From Actinomycetota bacterium (lineage in GTDB: Bacteria > Actinomycetota > Actinomycetes > Mycobacteriales > Mycobacteriaceae): a DNA stretch of 14,355 nt. The stretch spans positions 1-14,355 of the forward strand of contig SYAB01000241.1 of assembly GCA_005787665.1 (NCBI GenBank), given 5' to 3'. Position 1 is the first letter of the stretch; each line of letters begins with the position of its first letter. Positions 1-6,115 of this stretch are shown here, piece by piece. The position numbers and the translations under genes are program-made. Under the pieces are notes generated by a model that did not search any database, was not told where the DNA came from, and saw only the letters and a program-made list of their open reading frames with translations.

Positions 1-113
1 CGATCCAGAACCGTCCGGATTCCCACCGTCCCAAAACGCAGATGTGGTGAGAGTTGCGAGGTGCCAGGATTCTTTTCGAGGACGTTGCGTCCATGGTCAT
101 AGCCGAAAACGAG
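1..113. other. unassigned sequence upstream of the mpa fragment
   Basis: These bases should encode the interdomain and late AAA region of Mpa if the gene were intact, but no plus-strand frame resembles it. The frame that continues into mpa has a TGA at 48-50, and the peptide read after it ([20 protein letters not shown]) is not Mpa-like to my eye. No terminal inverted repeat, transposase motif or tRNA was found. It could be the edge of an inserted element, a rearranged stretch or an assembly join. The window shows too little of it to decide. Confidence 0.45.
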
Positions 114-410
114 GACTTCAACTCCGGGGCGATGATCCAGAACGTGGTGGACCGCTCCAAGAAGTACGCGATCAAGTCGGTCTTGGAAAGTGGCCAGCAC
201 GGTCTGCGGATCCAGCACCTGCTGGACTCCATCGTCGACGAGTTCGCCGAGAACGAGGATCTGCCCAACACCACCAATCCGGACGACTGGGCGCGGATCT
301 CCGGTAAGAAGGGCGAGCGGATCGTCTACATCCGCACCCTGGTCACCGGGAAGAGTTCCTCGGCCAGCAGGGCTATCGACACCGAGTCGAACCTCGGGCA
401 GTACCTGTAG
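54..410 (+). CDS. C-terminal fragment of proteasome-associated AAA ATPase Mpa (ARC); 5' part missing
   Basis: Mpa is a hexameric ATPase that binds Pup on pupylated proteins, unfolds them and feeds them into the 20S proteasome. Only the C-terminal ~98 residues can be recognised here. They start at the [10 protein letters not shown] motif (from base 114), continue through [20 protein letters not shown] and [20 protein letters not shown], and end in GQYL. That C-terminal GQYL tail is the docking peptide that enters pockets of the 20S alpha ring. The family is about 600 residues long, so the coiled coil, OB domains, Walker A and Walker B are all absent. The open frame begins with a TTG at 54, just after an in-frame TGA at 48-50, so 54 is only the limit of the frame and probably not a real start. 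Residues 1-20 of this frame are not Mpa-like. The identity of the tail is secure; whether the gene is broken in the organism or only in the assembly is unknown. Confidence 0.85.
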   Translation: MRGARILFEDVASMVIAENEDFNSGAMIQNVVDRSKKYAIKSVLESGQHGLRIQHLLDSIVDEFAENEDLPNTTNPDDWARISGKKGERIVYIRTLVTGKSSSASRAIDTESNLGQYL

Positions 411-440
411 TTCGGGACCGCCACTCGTTTCGGTGAACCC

Positions 441-1055
441 TCAGAACTGCAGCGAGTAGCTGTTGGTCAGATCGTCCTGGGTGACGTGCGCGTCGCGGCC
501 CGTGGTGTCGATCACCAGCGGGCTTGTGAGGGTGCGGGTTTCGTACCGCCAGCCCTTGGGCAGGTTGAGGCGGGCTCCGAGATCCGGCAGATCCTCGAGA
601 GCCAACGTCCGGTCGACGACCTGGCTGTAGGTCTGCATCACCCAGCGCCTCCCGTCCGGGTCGACGAGTTCGAACACCGGGCGACCGGCGTCGAAGGTGA
701 ACACGGCCCGGCGGTCGACCTTGTTCACGCTGTAGGGCGCCGGATTCATCGACGACATCGTGACCGTCGCCTGGCGGATCATCTCGATACCGCCGAAGTT
801 CGCCGTCTCCTGCTGCTGATCGGCACGTTTCTCGATAGCGCTCATCAGCCAGTACCGCGGGCCGTTGAGCAGAGCGACGACCGCCCCGTTCTCCTTGGCC
901 AGTGCTTCGGCGTTCAGCCGGTCCCATAACTCGGCGGGGCAGTCGTTGAGCGGGAAGGTGTTGTACACGGTGGCTTCCGGCCCGGAGTCGGTCATCCGGA
1001 CCAGCAGCACCTCGCCGTAGCGCTTCCCGAACACCTCGGGACTAGAACCGGCCAT
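441..1055 (-). CDS. conserved hypothetical protein, Rv2114-like (204 aa)
   Basis: I recognise this protein only by position: it lies between mpa and dop, as Rv2114 does in M. tuberculosis, and has a similar length (~207 aa). It shows no signal peptide, membrane segment or catalytic motif that I know. The sequence alternates beta-like stretches (EVLLVRM, AVFTFDAGRPVFELVDPDGRRWVMQTYSQ), which suggests a compact, mostly beta, soluble fold. The ATG at 1055 is supported by a GGAGGA at 1061-1066 with a 5-nt spacer. It follows the membrane-protein gene by 15 nt, so the two probably share a transcript. It converges on mpa with about 30 bp between the stops. The function is unknown. Location next to mpa suggests, but does not show, a link to the proteasome. 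Confidence 0.8.
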   Translation of the reverse strand: MAGSSPEVFGKRYGEVLLVRMTDSGPEATVYNTFPLNDCPAELWDRLNAEALAKENGAVVALLNGPRYWLMSAIEKRADQQQETANFGGIEMIRQATVTMSSMNPAPYSVNKVDRRAVFTFDAGRPVFELVDPDGRRWVMQTYSQVVDRTLALEDLPDLGARLNLPKGWRYETRTLTSPLVIDTTGRDAHVTQDDLTNSYSLQF

Positions 1056-1070
1056 CGCAGTCCTCCATCG

Positions 1071-2246
1071 TCAACCCGGTCGATTATTCTCCGGTCGATT
1101 CTTCCCCGGTCGATTTTTCAGGGTGGCCCGGTAGCGGTCCCGGGCGACCAGCGTCACCCGGAGTTGGTCGACCAGCGGGTCGACGAAGGTGGCGCGGTAC
1201 TCATGGTCGCTGACCGCCTTGGCGGCCAGATACATGAACGTGATCGCGGTCAGCAGCAACGTTGTCTGGATCAGCGGGTCCGGGACGGGCAGGGTCATCC
1301 CGAGCACCTGGCCGTCGTGCGAGCCCTGGTCGCGGGTCCAGGCGTTCAGCAATTCCGGACTCACCAGGATCAACCCGAACACGAAGAAGATCGACCCGGT
1401 CAGGCCCGCCGCCGTCAGCACCTGGCCGAGTTGGGAGGCGGCGACGACGAACACCACATTGGTCCGCTCGGCTCGTGAGAGCTTCGGACTGGCCGCCGGG
1501 TCGGGCATGTCCTCGAACGGCGTCCCGGCCAGCCGGTCCTGGTCCTCGGCCAGGGAGCCGGGTGCGGCCAGCATCGGCGTGACCCGGTCAAGGGTGCTCG
1601 ACACCAGGAAAACGCCGGCGATGAGGGCGAGAAACCCGATCGCCAGCCACAGCCTGCCGCGCGAGATGATCGCGGCCATCAGCCATACGTAGGTGTTGAA
1701 GAAGACCAGGAAGGTCAACAGGACGATCGGCAGCGCGCGCACGAACATGCTCGCCACGAGCCGCAGGTTGCCGACCGCCGACCGGGCCGCCCAGCCGAGG
1801 ATCGAGCCTGCCCCGGACGCGGTGAGAACGAGGGTCAGCAGCACCAGTCCCACCCACAGCAGTGATTTGGCGACGACGTGCGACCCGGGCCCGCCGAGCA
1901 GGATCGCGACGACGATGACACCCAGCGCAACCGACGCGGCGGTGACCCGTGCCGAGCTGCTGTCAAGCCGCGACACCAGCCAGCCCGTCAGGAGGGCGCC
2001 GGGCAACGCCACGGCCAGCAGCGCGAGGACGAACCCTTCGGTCAGATCGGGCCTTCCGTCGATGTCGACGGTGTGGTGGCCCGACACCCGCACCACCACG
2101 ATGGAGTTGGCGGCCAGCGCAGCCAGCCCGGCCAGCGCCGGCGCCGAGCGGCTCCAGACCCGGCGCACCAGGGCCCCCCGTCGCAGTACCGTCGGAAGGC
2201 CCTGATCGAGGAACCACCGTTCGGCGGCGTCCGAATCGGCCGGCAT
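1071..2246 (-). CDS. multi-pass integral membrane protein, Rv2113-like (391 aa)
   Basis: This is an uncharacterised membrane protein matching Rv2113 in position and size (~397 aa). Hydrophobic segments lie near residues 36-55, 71-91, 101-118, 127-144, 171-193, 199-216, 275-296 and 326-344, giving about eight spans. A hydrophilic stretch at ~217-263 ([25 protein letters not shown]) is probably cytoplasmic or a large loop. The C-terminus carries a short repeat ([15 protein letters not shown]). I place the start at the ATG at 2246 ([13 protein letters not shown]). The frame stays open upstream to 2375, but that would run into dop, and the extra residues look like antisense of dop. A TATGGT hexamer 8 bp before this ATG supports the choice. 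The stop is 15 nt from the start of the Rv2114-like gene. No transporter signature is recognisable, so the substrate and role are unknown. Confidence 0.8.
   Translation of the reverse strand: MPADSDAAERWFLDQGLPTVLRRGALVRRVWSRSAPALAGLAALAANSIVVVRVSGHHTVDIDGRPDLTEGFVLALLAVALPGALLTGWLVSRLDSSSARVTAASVALGVIVVAILLGGPGSHVVAKSLLWVGLVLLTLVLTASGAGSILGWAARSAVGNLRLVASMFVRALPIVLLTFLVFFNTYVWLMAAIISRGRLWLAIGFLALIAGVFLVSSTLDRVTPMLAAPGSLAEDQDRLAGTPFEDMPDPAASPKLSRAERTNVVFVVAASQLGQVLTAAGLTGSIFFVFGLILVSPELLNAWTRDQGSHDGQVLGMTLPVPDPLIQTTLLLTAITFMYLAAKAVSDHEYRATFVDPLVDQLRVTLVARDRYRATLKNRPGKNRPENNRPG
1076..1120 (-). repeat. three tandem 15-bp units in the 3' end of the membrane-protein gene
   Basis: Three head-to-tail 15-bp copies start at 1076, 1091 and 1106 on the plus strand. 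Each begins CCGGTCGATT and then diverges (ATTCT, CTTCC, TTTCA). They encode the C-terminal pentad repeat [14 protein letters not shown] of the Rv2113-like protein. The in-frame length suggests slippage duplication that keeps the reading frame. Confidence 0.85.
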
Positions 2247-2254
2247 GCCTCGAC

Positions 2255-2260
2255 ACCATA
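2255..2260 (-). promoter_or_regulatory. candidate -10 of the Rv2113-like/Rv2114-like unit
   Basis: Read on the minus strand, TATGGT fits the mycobacterial TANNNT -10 consensus and ends 8 bp before the ATG at 2246. That predicts a leaderless or nearly leaderless mRNA. No -35 hexamer is evident. It lies back to back with the dop -10 in a 46-bp intergenic gap, so the two transcripts would diverge from overlapping promoter DNA. Confidence 0.45.
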
Positions 2261-2279
2261 GACCCCGGGGTGCCCCGGC

Positions 2280-2285
2280 TAGGCT
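2280..2285 (+). promoter_or_regulatory. candidate dop -10 (leaderless)
   Basis: TAGGCT fits TANNNT and ends exactly 7 bp before the dop ATG at 2293. That spacing would put the transcript start on the A of the ATG, so the mRNA would be leaderless. No Shine-Dalgarno sequence precedes the ATG, which agrees with this. No clear -35 is seen. The same hexamer with the same spacing precedes pafA. Confidence 0.6.
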
Positions 2286-2292
2286 TAGCCGC

Positions 2293-3789
2293 ATGCAGCG
2301 GATCATCGGCACCGAGGTGGAATACGGCATCTCGTCTCCGTCGGATCCGACTGCCAACCCCATTCTGACGTCCACCCAGGCCGTGCTGGCCTACGCCGCG
2401 GCGGCCGGTATCCAGCGGGCCAAGCGGACCCGGTGGGACTACGAGGTGGAGTCGCCGTTGCGCGATGCGCGCGGTTTCGACCTCAGTCGCGCCAGCGGGC
2501 CGCCGCCGATCGTGGACGCCGACGAGGTCGGCGCGGCGAACATGATCCTCACCAACGGCGCGCGGCTCTACGTCGACCACGCCCATCCGGAGTACTCCGC
2601 GCCCGAAGTCACCGACCCGCTCGACGCGGTGATCTGGGACAAGGCCGGTGAGCGGGTGATGGAGGCCGCCGCCCGGCACGTCGCCAGCGTTCCGGGCGCG
2701 GCCAAGCTCCAGCTCTACAAGAACAACGTGGACGGCAAGGGCGCGTCCTACGGCACCCACGAGAACTACCTGATGAGCCGTCAGACGCCGTTCTCGGCGG
2801 TCATCGCCGGCCTGACGCCGTTCATGGTCTCCCGTCAGGTGGTCACCGGATCCGGCCGGGTCGGGATCGGGCCGGCCGGTGACGAACCGGGCTTCCAGCT
2901 CTCCCAGCGCGCGGATTACATCGAGGTCGAGGTCGGCCTGGAGACCACACTCAAACGCGGCATCATCAACACCCGCGACGAACCGCACGCCGACGCCGAC
3001 AAATACCGTCGGCTGCACGTCATCATCGGCGACGCCAACCTGGCCGAGACCTCCACCTATTTGAAGGTGGGTACCACCTCATTAGTGCTCGACCTGATCG
3101 AGGAGGGGTTCGATCTCAGTGATCTGATGCTGGCCCGCCCGGTGCACGCCGTTCATGTCATCAGCCGCGATCCGTCGTTGCGGGCGACCGTGGCGCTGGC
3201 CGATGGGCGGGAACTCACCGCGCTGGCCTTGCAGCGGATTTACCTCGACCGGGTGGGTGCGATGCTGGAGCGCCGCGACCCCGATCCGCGGGCCGCCGAC
3301 GTCGTGGCGACCTGGGCCCGCGTTCTCGATTTGCTGGAGCGGGATCCCATGGAGTGCGCGGAGTTGCTGGACTGGCCGGCCAAATTGCGGCTGCTCGACG
3401 GCTTCCGGCACCGGGAGAACCTGGGCTGGTCGGCGCCCCGGCTGCAGCTGGTGGACCTGCAGTACTCCGACGTCCGACTCGACAAAGGCCTTTACAACCG
3501 GCTGGTCGCGCGGGGGTCGATGAAACGCCTGGTCACCGAGCAGCAGGTGCTCGATGCCGTGGACAACCCGCCGACGGACACCCGGGCCTACTTCCGCGGC
3601 GAGTGCCTGCGCCGGTTCGGCGCGGATATCGCCGCCGCGAGCTGGGATTCCGTCATCTTCGACCTGGGCGGTGACTCGCTGGTCCGGATCCCGACGCTGG
3701 AGCCGCTGCGCGGCAGCAAAGCCCATGTCGGGGCGCTGCTGGACTCGGTGGACAGCGCCGCGGAACTGGTGGAGCAACTGACGACCTGA
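2293..3789 (+). CDS. dop: deamidase/depupylase of Pup, Dop
   Basis: Dop converts the C-terminal Gln of Pup to Glu and also cleaves Pup from conjugates. It belongs to the carboxylate-amine/glutamine-synthetase-like fold shared with PafA. The N-terminus [12 protein letters not shown] carries the metal/ATP-binding glutamates E8 and E10. [10 protein letters not shown] (from ~92) carries D95, which corresponds to the catalytic Asp of the family. Residues ~35-78, between strand motifs and absent from PafA, correspond to the flexible Dop loop. [18 protein letters not shown] and [20 protein letters not shown] are further family blocks. The length, 498 aa, is normal. The start at 2293 is chosen because the family begins MQRIIG and a TAGGCT lies 7 bp upstream; an in-frame ATG at 2245 would add 16 unrelated residues. 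The gene lies upstream of pup-prcB-prcA, consistent with Pup ending in Gln. Confidence 0.96.
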   Translation: MQRIIGTEVEYGISSPSDPTANPILTSTQAVLAYAAAAGIQRAKRTRWDYEVESPLRDARGFDLSRASGPPPIVDADEVGAANMILTNGARLYVDHAHPEYSAPEVTDPLDAVIWDKAGERVMEAAARHVASVPGAAKLQLYKNNVDGKGASYGTHENYLMSRQTPFSAVIAGLTPFMVSRQVVTGSGRVGIGPAGDEPGFQLSQRADYIEVEVGLETTLKRGIINTRDEPHADADKYRRLHVIIGDANLAETSTYLKVGTTSLVLDLIEEGFDLSDLMLARPVHAVHVISRDPSLRATVALADGRELTALALQRIYLDRVGAMLERRDPDPRAADVVATWARVLDLLERDPMECAELLDWPAKLRLLDGFRHRENLGWSAPRLQLVDLQYSDVRLDKGLYNRLVARGSMKRLVTEQQVLDAVDNPPTDTRAYFRGECLRRFGADIAAASWDSVIFDLGGDSLVRIPTLEPLRGSKAHVGALLDSVDSAAELVEQLTT

Positions 3790-3812
3790 CGGTGCCGGCC
3801 CGAGCCGGACGG

Positions 3813-3856
3813 TACTGTGGTGTCCGGCGGTCACGCCGCTGACGACAGCATGGAGG
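3813..3856 (+). promoter_or_regulatory. candidate promoter and ribosome binding site of pup-prcB-prcA
   Basis: TACTGT at 3813-3818 fits TANNNT and would start transcription near 3825, leaving a leader of about 36 nt. GGAGG at 3852-3856 is a strong Shine-Dalgarno sequence 4 nt before the pup ATG. In contrast to dop, pup therefore appears to have a conventional leadered start, which suits a protein needed in large amounts. No convincing -35 is seen. The promoter call is tentative; the SD is clear. Confidence 0.5.
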
Positions 3857-3860
3857 CACG

Positions 3861-4052
3861 ATGGCGCAGGAACAGACCAAGCGTGGTGGCGGCGGCGAGG
3901 AGGACGACCTCACCGGCGACGCGGCTGGCGGGCAGGAGCGTCGCGAGAAGCTTGCCGCCGAGACCGATGACCTGCTGGACGAGATCGACGACGTGCTCGA
4001 GGAGAACGCCGAGGACTTCGTACGGGCCTACGTCCAAAAGGGCGGACAGTGA
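3861..4052 (+). CDS. pup: prokaryotic ubiquitin-like protein Pup
   Basis: Pup is the small, largely disordered tag that PafA attaches to lysines of target proteins for proteasomal degradation. The 63-residue product has the typical MAQEQTKR start, a Gly/Glu/Asp-rich N-terminal half, the helix-forming region [19 protein letters not shown] to about residue 58 that pairs with the Mpa coiled coil, and the C-terminus VQKGGQ. The final Gln must be deamidated by Dop before ligation, and dop is the gene just upstream. K60 matches the lysine reported for self-pupylation in relatives. It is one residue shorter than the 64 aa of the best-known mycobacterial Pups. Its stop overlaps the prcB GTG by 4 bp, so translation of the two is probably coupled. 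Confidence 0.97.
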   Translation: MAQEQTKRGGGGEEDDLTGDAAGGQERREKLAAETDDLLDEIDDVLEENAEDFVRAYVQKGGQ

Positions 4053-4951
4053 CCTGGACGTCGCCTGATCGTCTCGCCCACACCCCGCCGCTGACCAGCC
4101 CCGCCCACCACGTCGACCTGTCCTCGTTCTCCGACTTCCTGCGCAGGCAGGCCCCCGAGCTGCTGCCTGCCGGAACGCTGTCCGGGACCGTTCCGTCACC
4201 CGGTGACGCGCTGCCGCACGGCACCACCATCGTCGCCCTGAAGTACCCGGGGGGAGTGATGATCGCGGGTGACCGTCGTTCCACCCAGGGGAACATGATC
4301 GCCGGACGCGATGTGCAGAAGGTCTACATCACCGACGACTACACGGCCACCGGGATCGCCGGCACCGCGGCGCTGGCCGTCGAGTTCGCCCGGCTCTACG
4401 CCGTCGAACTCGAGCACTACGAGAAGCTCGAGGGTGTCCCGATGACATTCCCCGGCAAGGTCAACCGGCTGGCGATCATGGTGCGCGGCAACCTCGGGGC
4501 CGCGCTGCAGGGTTTCGTCGCGCTGCCGTTGCTGGTGGGTTATGACCTCGATGACCCGGACCGCGTCGCGGCCGGTCGCATCGTGTCCTTCGACGCCGCC
4601 GGTGGCTGGCATATCGAGGAGGAGGGCTATCAGGCGGTCGGCTCAGGATCGCTGTTCGCCAAAGCCTCGATGAAGAAGCTCTATCCCGCTGTCGCGGACG
4701 CTGATTCGGCCCTCAAGGTCGCCGTCGAAGCGCTCTACGACGCGGCCGACGACGACTCCGCAACCGGCGGTCCGGATCTGGTCCGGGGTATCTTCCCGAC
4801 CGCGGTCACCATCGAGGCCGGCGGCGCACAGGAGGTTTCCGGGGAGCGCATCGCGCGGCTGGCCCGCGAAGTCATCGAAATCCGTTCTGGCACCGACGAG
4901 TTCGGGCCGGGTGGGGGGCCGAGCAACCGCGCGCCGAGGGCCGATTCATGA
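4049..4951 (+). CDS. prcB: 20S proteasome beta subunit PrcB
   Basis: PrcB forms the two inner catalytic rings of the 20S proteasome and is an N-terminal-nucleophile threonine protease. The precursor has 300 residues. A propeptide of ~58 residues ([11 protein letters not shown] ... GDALPHG) precedes [17 protein letters not shown], so autocleavage at G58/T59 exposes Thr59 as nucleophile. The catalytic Asp/Lys partners fall in the AGDRR and following region, as in the family. Blocks such as [18 protein letters not shown] and [13 protein letters not shown] are typical of PrcB, as is [16 protein letters not shown]. The GTG at 4049 overlaps the pup stop (GTGA), and the stop overlaps the prcA ATG (ATGA). 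These overlaps indicate coupled translation and fix the start. The propeptide and length match M. tuberculosis PrcB (291 aa) closely. Confidence 0.97.
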   Translation: MTWTSPDRLAHTPPLTSPAHHVDLSSFSDFLRRQAPELLPAGTLSGTVPSPGDALPHGTTIVALKYPGGVMIAGDRRSTQGNMIAGRDVQKVYITDDYTATGIAGTAALAVEFARLYAVELEHYEKLEGVPMTFPGKVNRLAIMVRGNLGAALQGFVALPLLVGYDLDDPDRVAAGRIVSFDAAGGWHIEEEGYQAVGSGSLFAKASMKKLYPAVADADSALKVAVEALYDAADDDSATGGPDLVRGIFPTAVTIEAGGAQEVSGERIARLAREVIEIRSGTDEFGPGGGPSNRAPRADS

Positions 4952-5736
4952 GCTTCCCGTACTTCATCTCGCCGGAACAGGCGATGCGCGAGCGTTCCGA
5001 GCTCGCGCGCAAGGGGATCGCCCGGGGCCGCAGCGTCGTCGCGTTGGCCTACGCCGGCGGCGTGCTCTTCGTCGCCGAGAACCCGTCGCGGTCGCTGCAG
5101 AAGGTCAGCGAGATCTATGACCGGGTCGGGTTCGCCGCGGTCGGCCGGTTCAACGAGTTCGACAGCCTGCGCCGTGGCGGGATCCAGTACGCCGACACCC
5201 GCGGTTACGCCTACGACCGCCGGGATGTGACCGGGCGCCAGCTGGCCAACGTCTATGCGCAGACCCTCGGCACCATCTTCACCGAGCAGGCCAAGCCCTA
5301 CGAGGTCGAGCTGTGCGTGGCCGAGGTCGCGCACTATGGGGAGACGAAGCCGGCCGAGTTGTACCGCATCACCTACGACGGGTCGATCGCCGATGAGCCG
5401 CACTTCGTGGTGATGGGCGGCACGACCGAGCCGATCATCAACGCGCTCAAGGAGACCTACTCGGAGAACGCCGAGCTGACCGATGCCGTTCGCATCGCCG
5501 TCGAGGCGTTACGCGCCGGGATCTCCAGTGCGGCGGGTAATGCCACCCCGGCTTCCGAGCCGCGGGTGCTGGGGCCGTCCACCCTGGAGGTGGCGGTTTT
5601 GGACGCCGGCCGGCCGCGGCGCGCCTTCCGGCGATTCACCGGCACGGCGCTGGAGGCGCTGGTGTCCGATGCGCAGTCCCGGGCCGAGCCTGCGGGTGTC
5701 GAGCCGCCCGCGGACGGCGGCGACGAGGCGTCCTGA
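4948..5736 (+). CDS. prcA: 20S proteasome alpha subunit PrcA
   Basis: PrcA forms the two outer seven-membered rings, gates the chamber with its N-termini and receives the Mpa C-terminal tail. The 262-residue product starts [20 protein letters not shown], the gating segment plus helix H0 seen in actinobacterial alpha subunits. It continues with the proteasome fold ([42 protein letters not shown]). It has no catalytic Thr, as expected. The acidic tail after ~235 ([16 protein letters not shown]) is low in complexity and probably disordered. The ATG overlaps the prcB stop (ATGA), which fixes the start. The gene ends tail to tail with a small minus-strand gene, the two stop codons lying inside one 11-bp palindrome. 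Confidence 0.97.
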   Translation: MSFPYFISPEQAMRERSELARKGIARGRSVVALAYAGGVLFVAENPSRSLQKVSEIYDRVGFAAVGRFNEFDSLRRGGIQYADTRGYAYDRRDVTGRQLANVYAQTLGTIFTEQAKPYEVELCVAEVAHYGETKPAELYRITYDGSIADEPHFVVMGGTTEPIINALKETYSENAELTDAVRIAVEALRAGISSAAGNATPASEPRVLGPSTLEVAVLDAGRPRRAFRRFTGTALEALVSDAQSRAEPAGVEPPADGGDEAS

Positions 5737-5743
5737 GCCTCAG
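5733..5743. repeat. short palindrome holding two convergent stop codons
   Basis: CTGAG-C-CTCAG is a perfect 5-bp inverted repeat around one base. It contains the prcA TGA (5734-5736) and the TGA of the minus-strand 66-codon gene (5742-5740). The two reading frames end 3 bp apart. The stem is too short, and has no T-tract, to be called an intrinsic terminator. Confidence 0.6.
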
Positions 5744-5940
5744 CGGCCCCCGTAGTTCAGGGCCGGGTTCACCACCTCGGGGGGTGACCACTGGGAATGC
5801 GAGATGTGGTCGATCTTGCGGGCCGTACCCGGCTCCGGCGTCGGCGGTTCGGGGACCCGCCAGCTGAGGACGACCACGACGACGGCGCCCAGCATGGTCA
5901 GCGCAATCCAGATCTTGCGGCCGAGGGTCGTCGGAGTCAC
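5740..5940 (-). CDS. small single-span membrane protein (66 aa), unknown function
   Basis: I do not recognise this family. The product MTPTTLGRKIW... has a short basic N-terminus, one hydrophobic span at ~10-27 (WIALTMLGAVVVVVLSW), a proline-rich linker (RVPEPPTPEPGTARK) and a polar C-terminal tail to residue 66. By the positive-inside rule, the tail probably lies outside the membrane. The GTG start at 5940 is supported by TAGTCT (minus strand) 7 bp upstream, the leaderless arrangement also seen for dop and pafA. It converges on prcA and diverges from pafA, so it lies wholly inside the proteasome locus on the opposite strand. The coding potential looks real because the hydrophobic span, start signal and stop all fit. 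It is shorter than a typical annotated gene, so some caution is due. Confidence 0.72.
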   Translation of the reverse strand: MTPTTLGRKIWIALTMLGAVVVVVLSWRVPEPPTPEPGTARKIDHISHSQWSPPEVVNPALNYGGR

Positions 5941-5947
5941 ACGCGCC

Positions 5948-5953
5948 AGACTA
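5948..5953 (-). promoter_or_regulatory. candidate -10 of the 66-codon membrane gene (leaderless)
   Basis: On the minus strand TAGTCT fits TANNNT and ends exactly 7 bp before the GTG at 5940, predicting a leaderless transcript. No -35 is evident. Confidence 0.5.
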
Positions 5954-6021
5954 ATGTGAAACGCGCCCGCGGTGGAGCATCAACCCCATCGTGTGGCTGT
6001 CTTTGCTCAAATCGTGACCCG

Positions 6022-6034
6022 GCCCGCCGCGGGC
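6022..6034. repeat. GC-rich inverted repeat between the divergent starts
   Basis: GCCCG-CCG-CGGGC is a perfect 5-bp inverted repeat with a 3-nt loop, located about 80 bp upstream of pafA in the 175-bp gap (5941-6115) between two divergent promoters. It could be an operator or chance in GC-rich DNA. Otherwise I see nothing in that gap besides the two -10 elements. Confidence 0.3.
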
Positions 6035-6102
6035 GGTTGCTGCACAAGGCCCCCGCCCGGGTGTCGCGGACCGCTCGGCCGCCGGGCCTTCCGGGTAACC
6101 AG

Positions 6103-6108
6103 TAGGCT
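6103..6108 (+). promoter_or_regulatory. candidate pafA -10 (leaderless)
   Basis: TAGGCT fits TANNNT and ends 7 bp before the GTG at 6116, so transcription would begin at the start codon. The hexamer and spacing are identical to those at dop. There is no Shine-Dalgarno sequence before the GTG and no clear -35. Confidence 0.62.
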
Positions 6109-6115
6109 CGTCTGC

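Noticed and set aside
1..113. Intein or insertion-sequence end in mpa
   Set aside because: No intein C-terminal HN motif precedes the mpa sequence. No inverted repeat, target duplication or transposase can be seen in so few bases.
2245..2292. Upstream ATG for dop adding 16 residues
   Set aside because: The family begins MQRIIG, and a -10 hexamer sits 7 bp before the 2293 ATG, inside the proposed extension.
2247..2375. Upstream start for the Rv2113-like membrane protein
   Set aside because: It would overlap the first 28 codons of dop. The residues look like antisense of dop, and the length from 2246 already fits the family.
3795..3808. Terminator hairpin after dop
   Set aside because: CCGGC/GCCGG forms only a 5-bp stem with no T-tract, too weak to be called in DNA of this GC content.
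5972..6115. Upstream start for pafA adding 48 residues
   Set aside because: The added residues are not PafA-like, and a start at 6116 gives exactly the 452 aa of the family with a well-placed -10.
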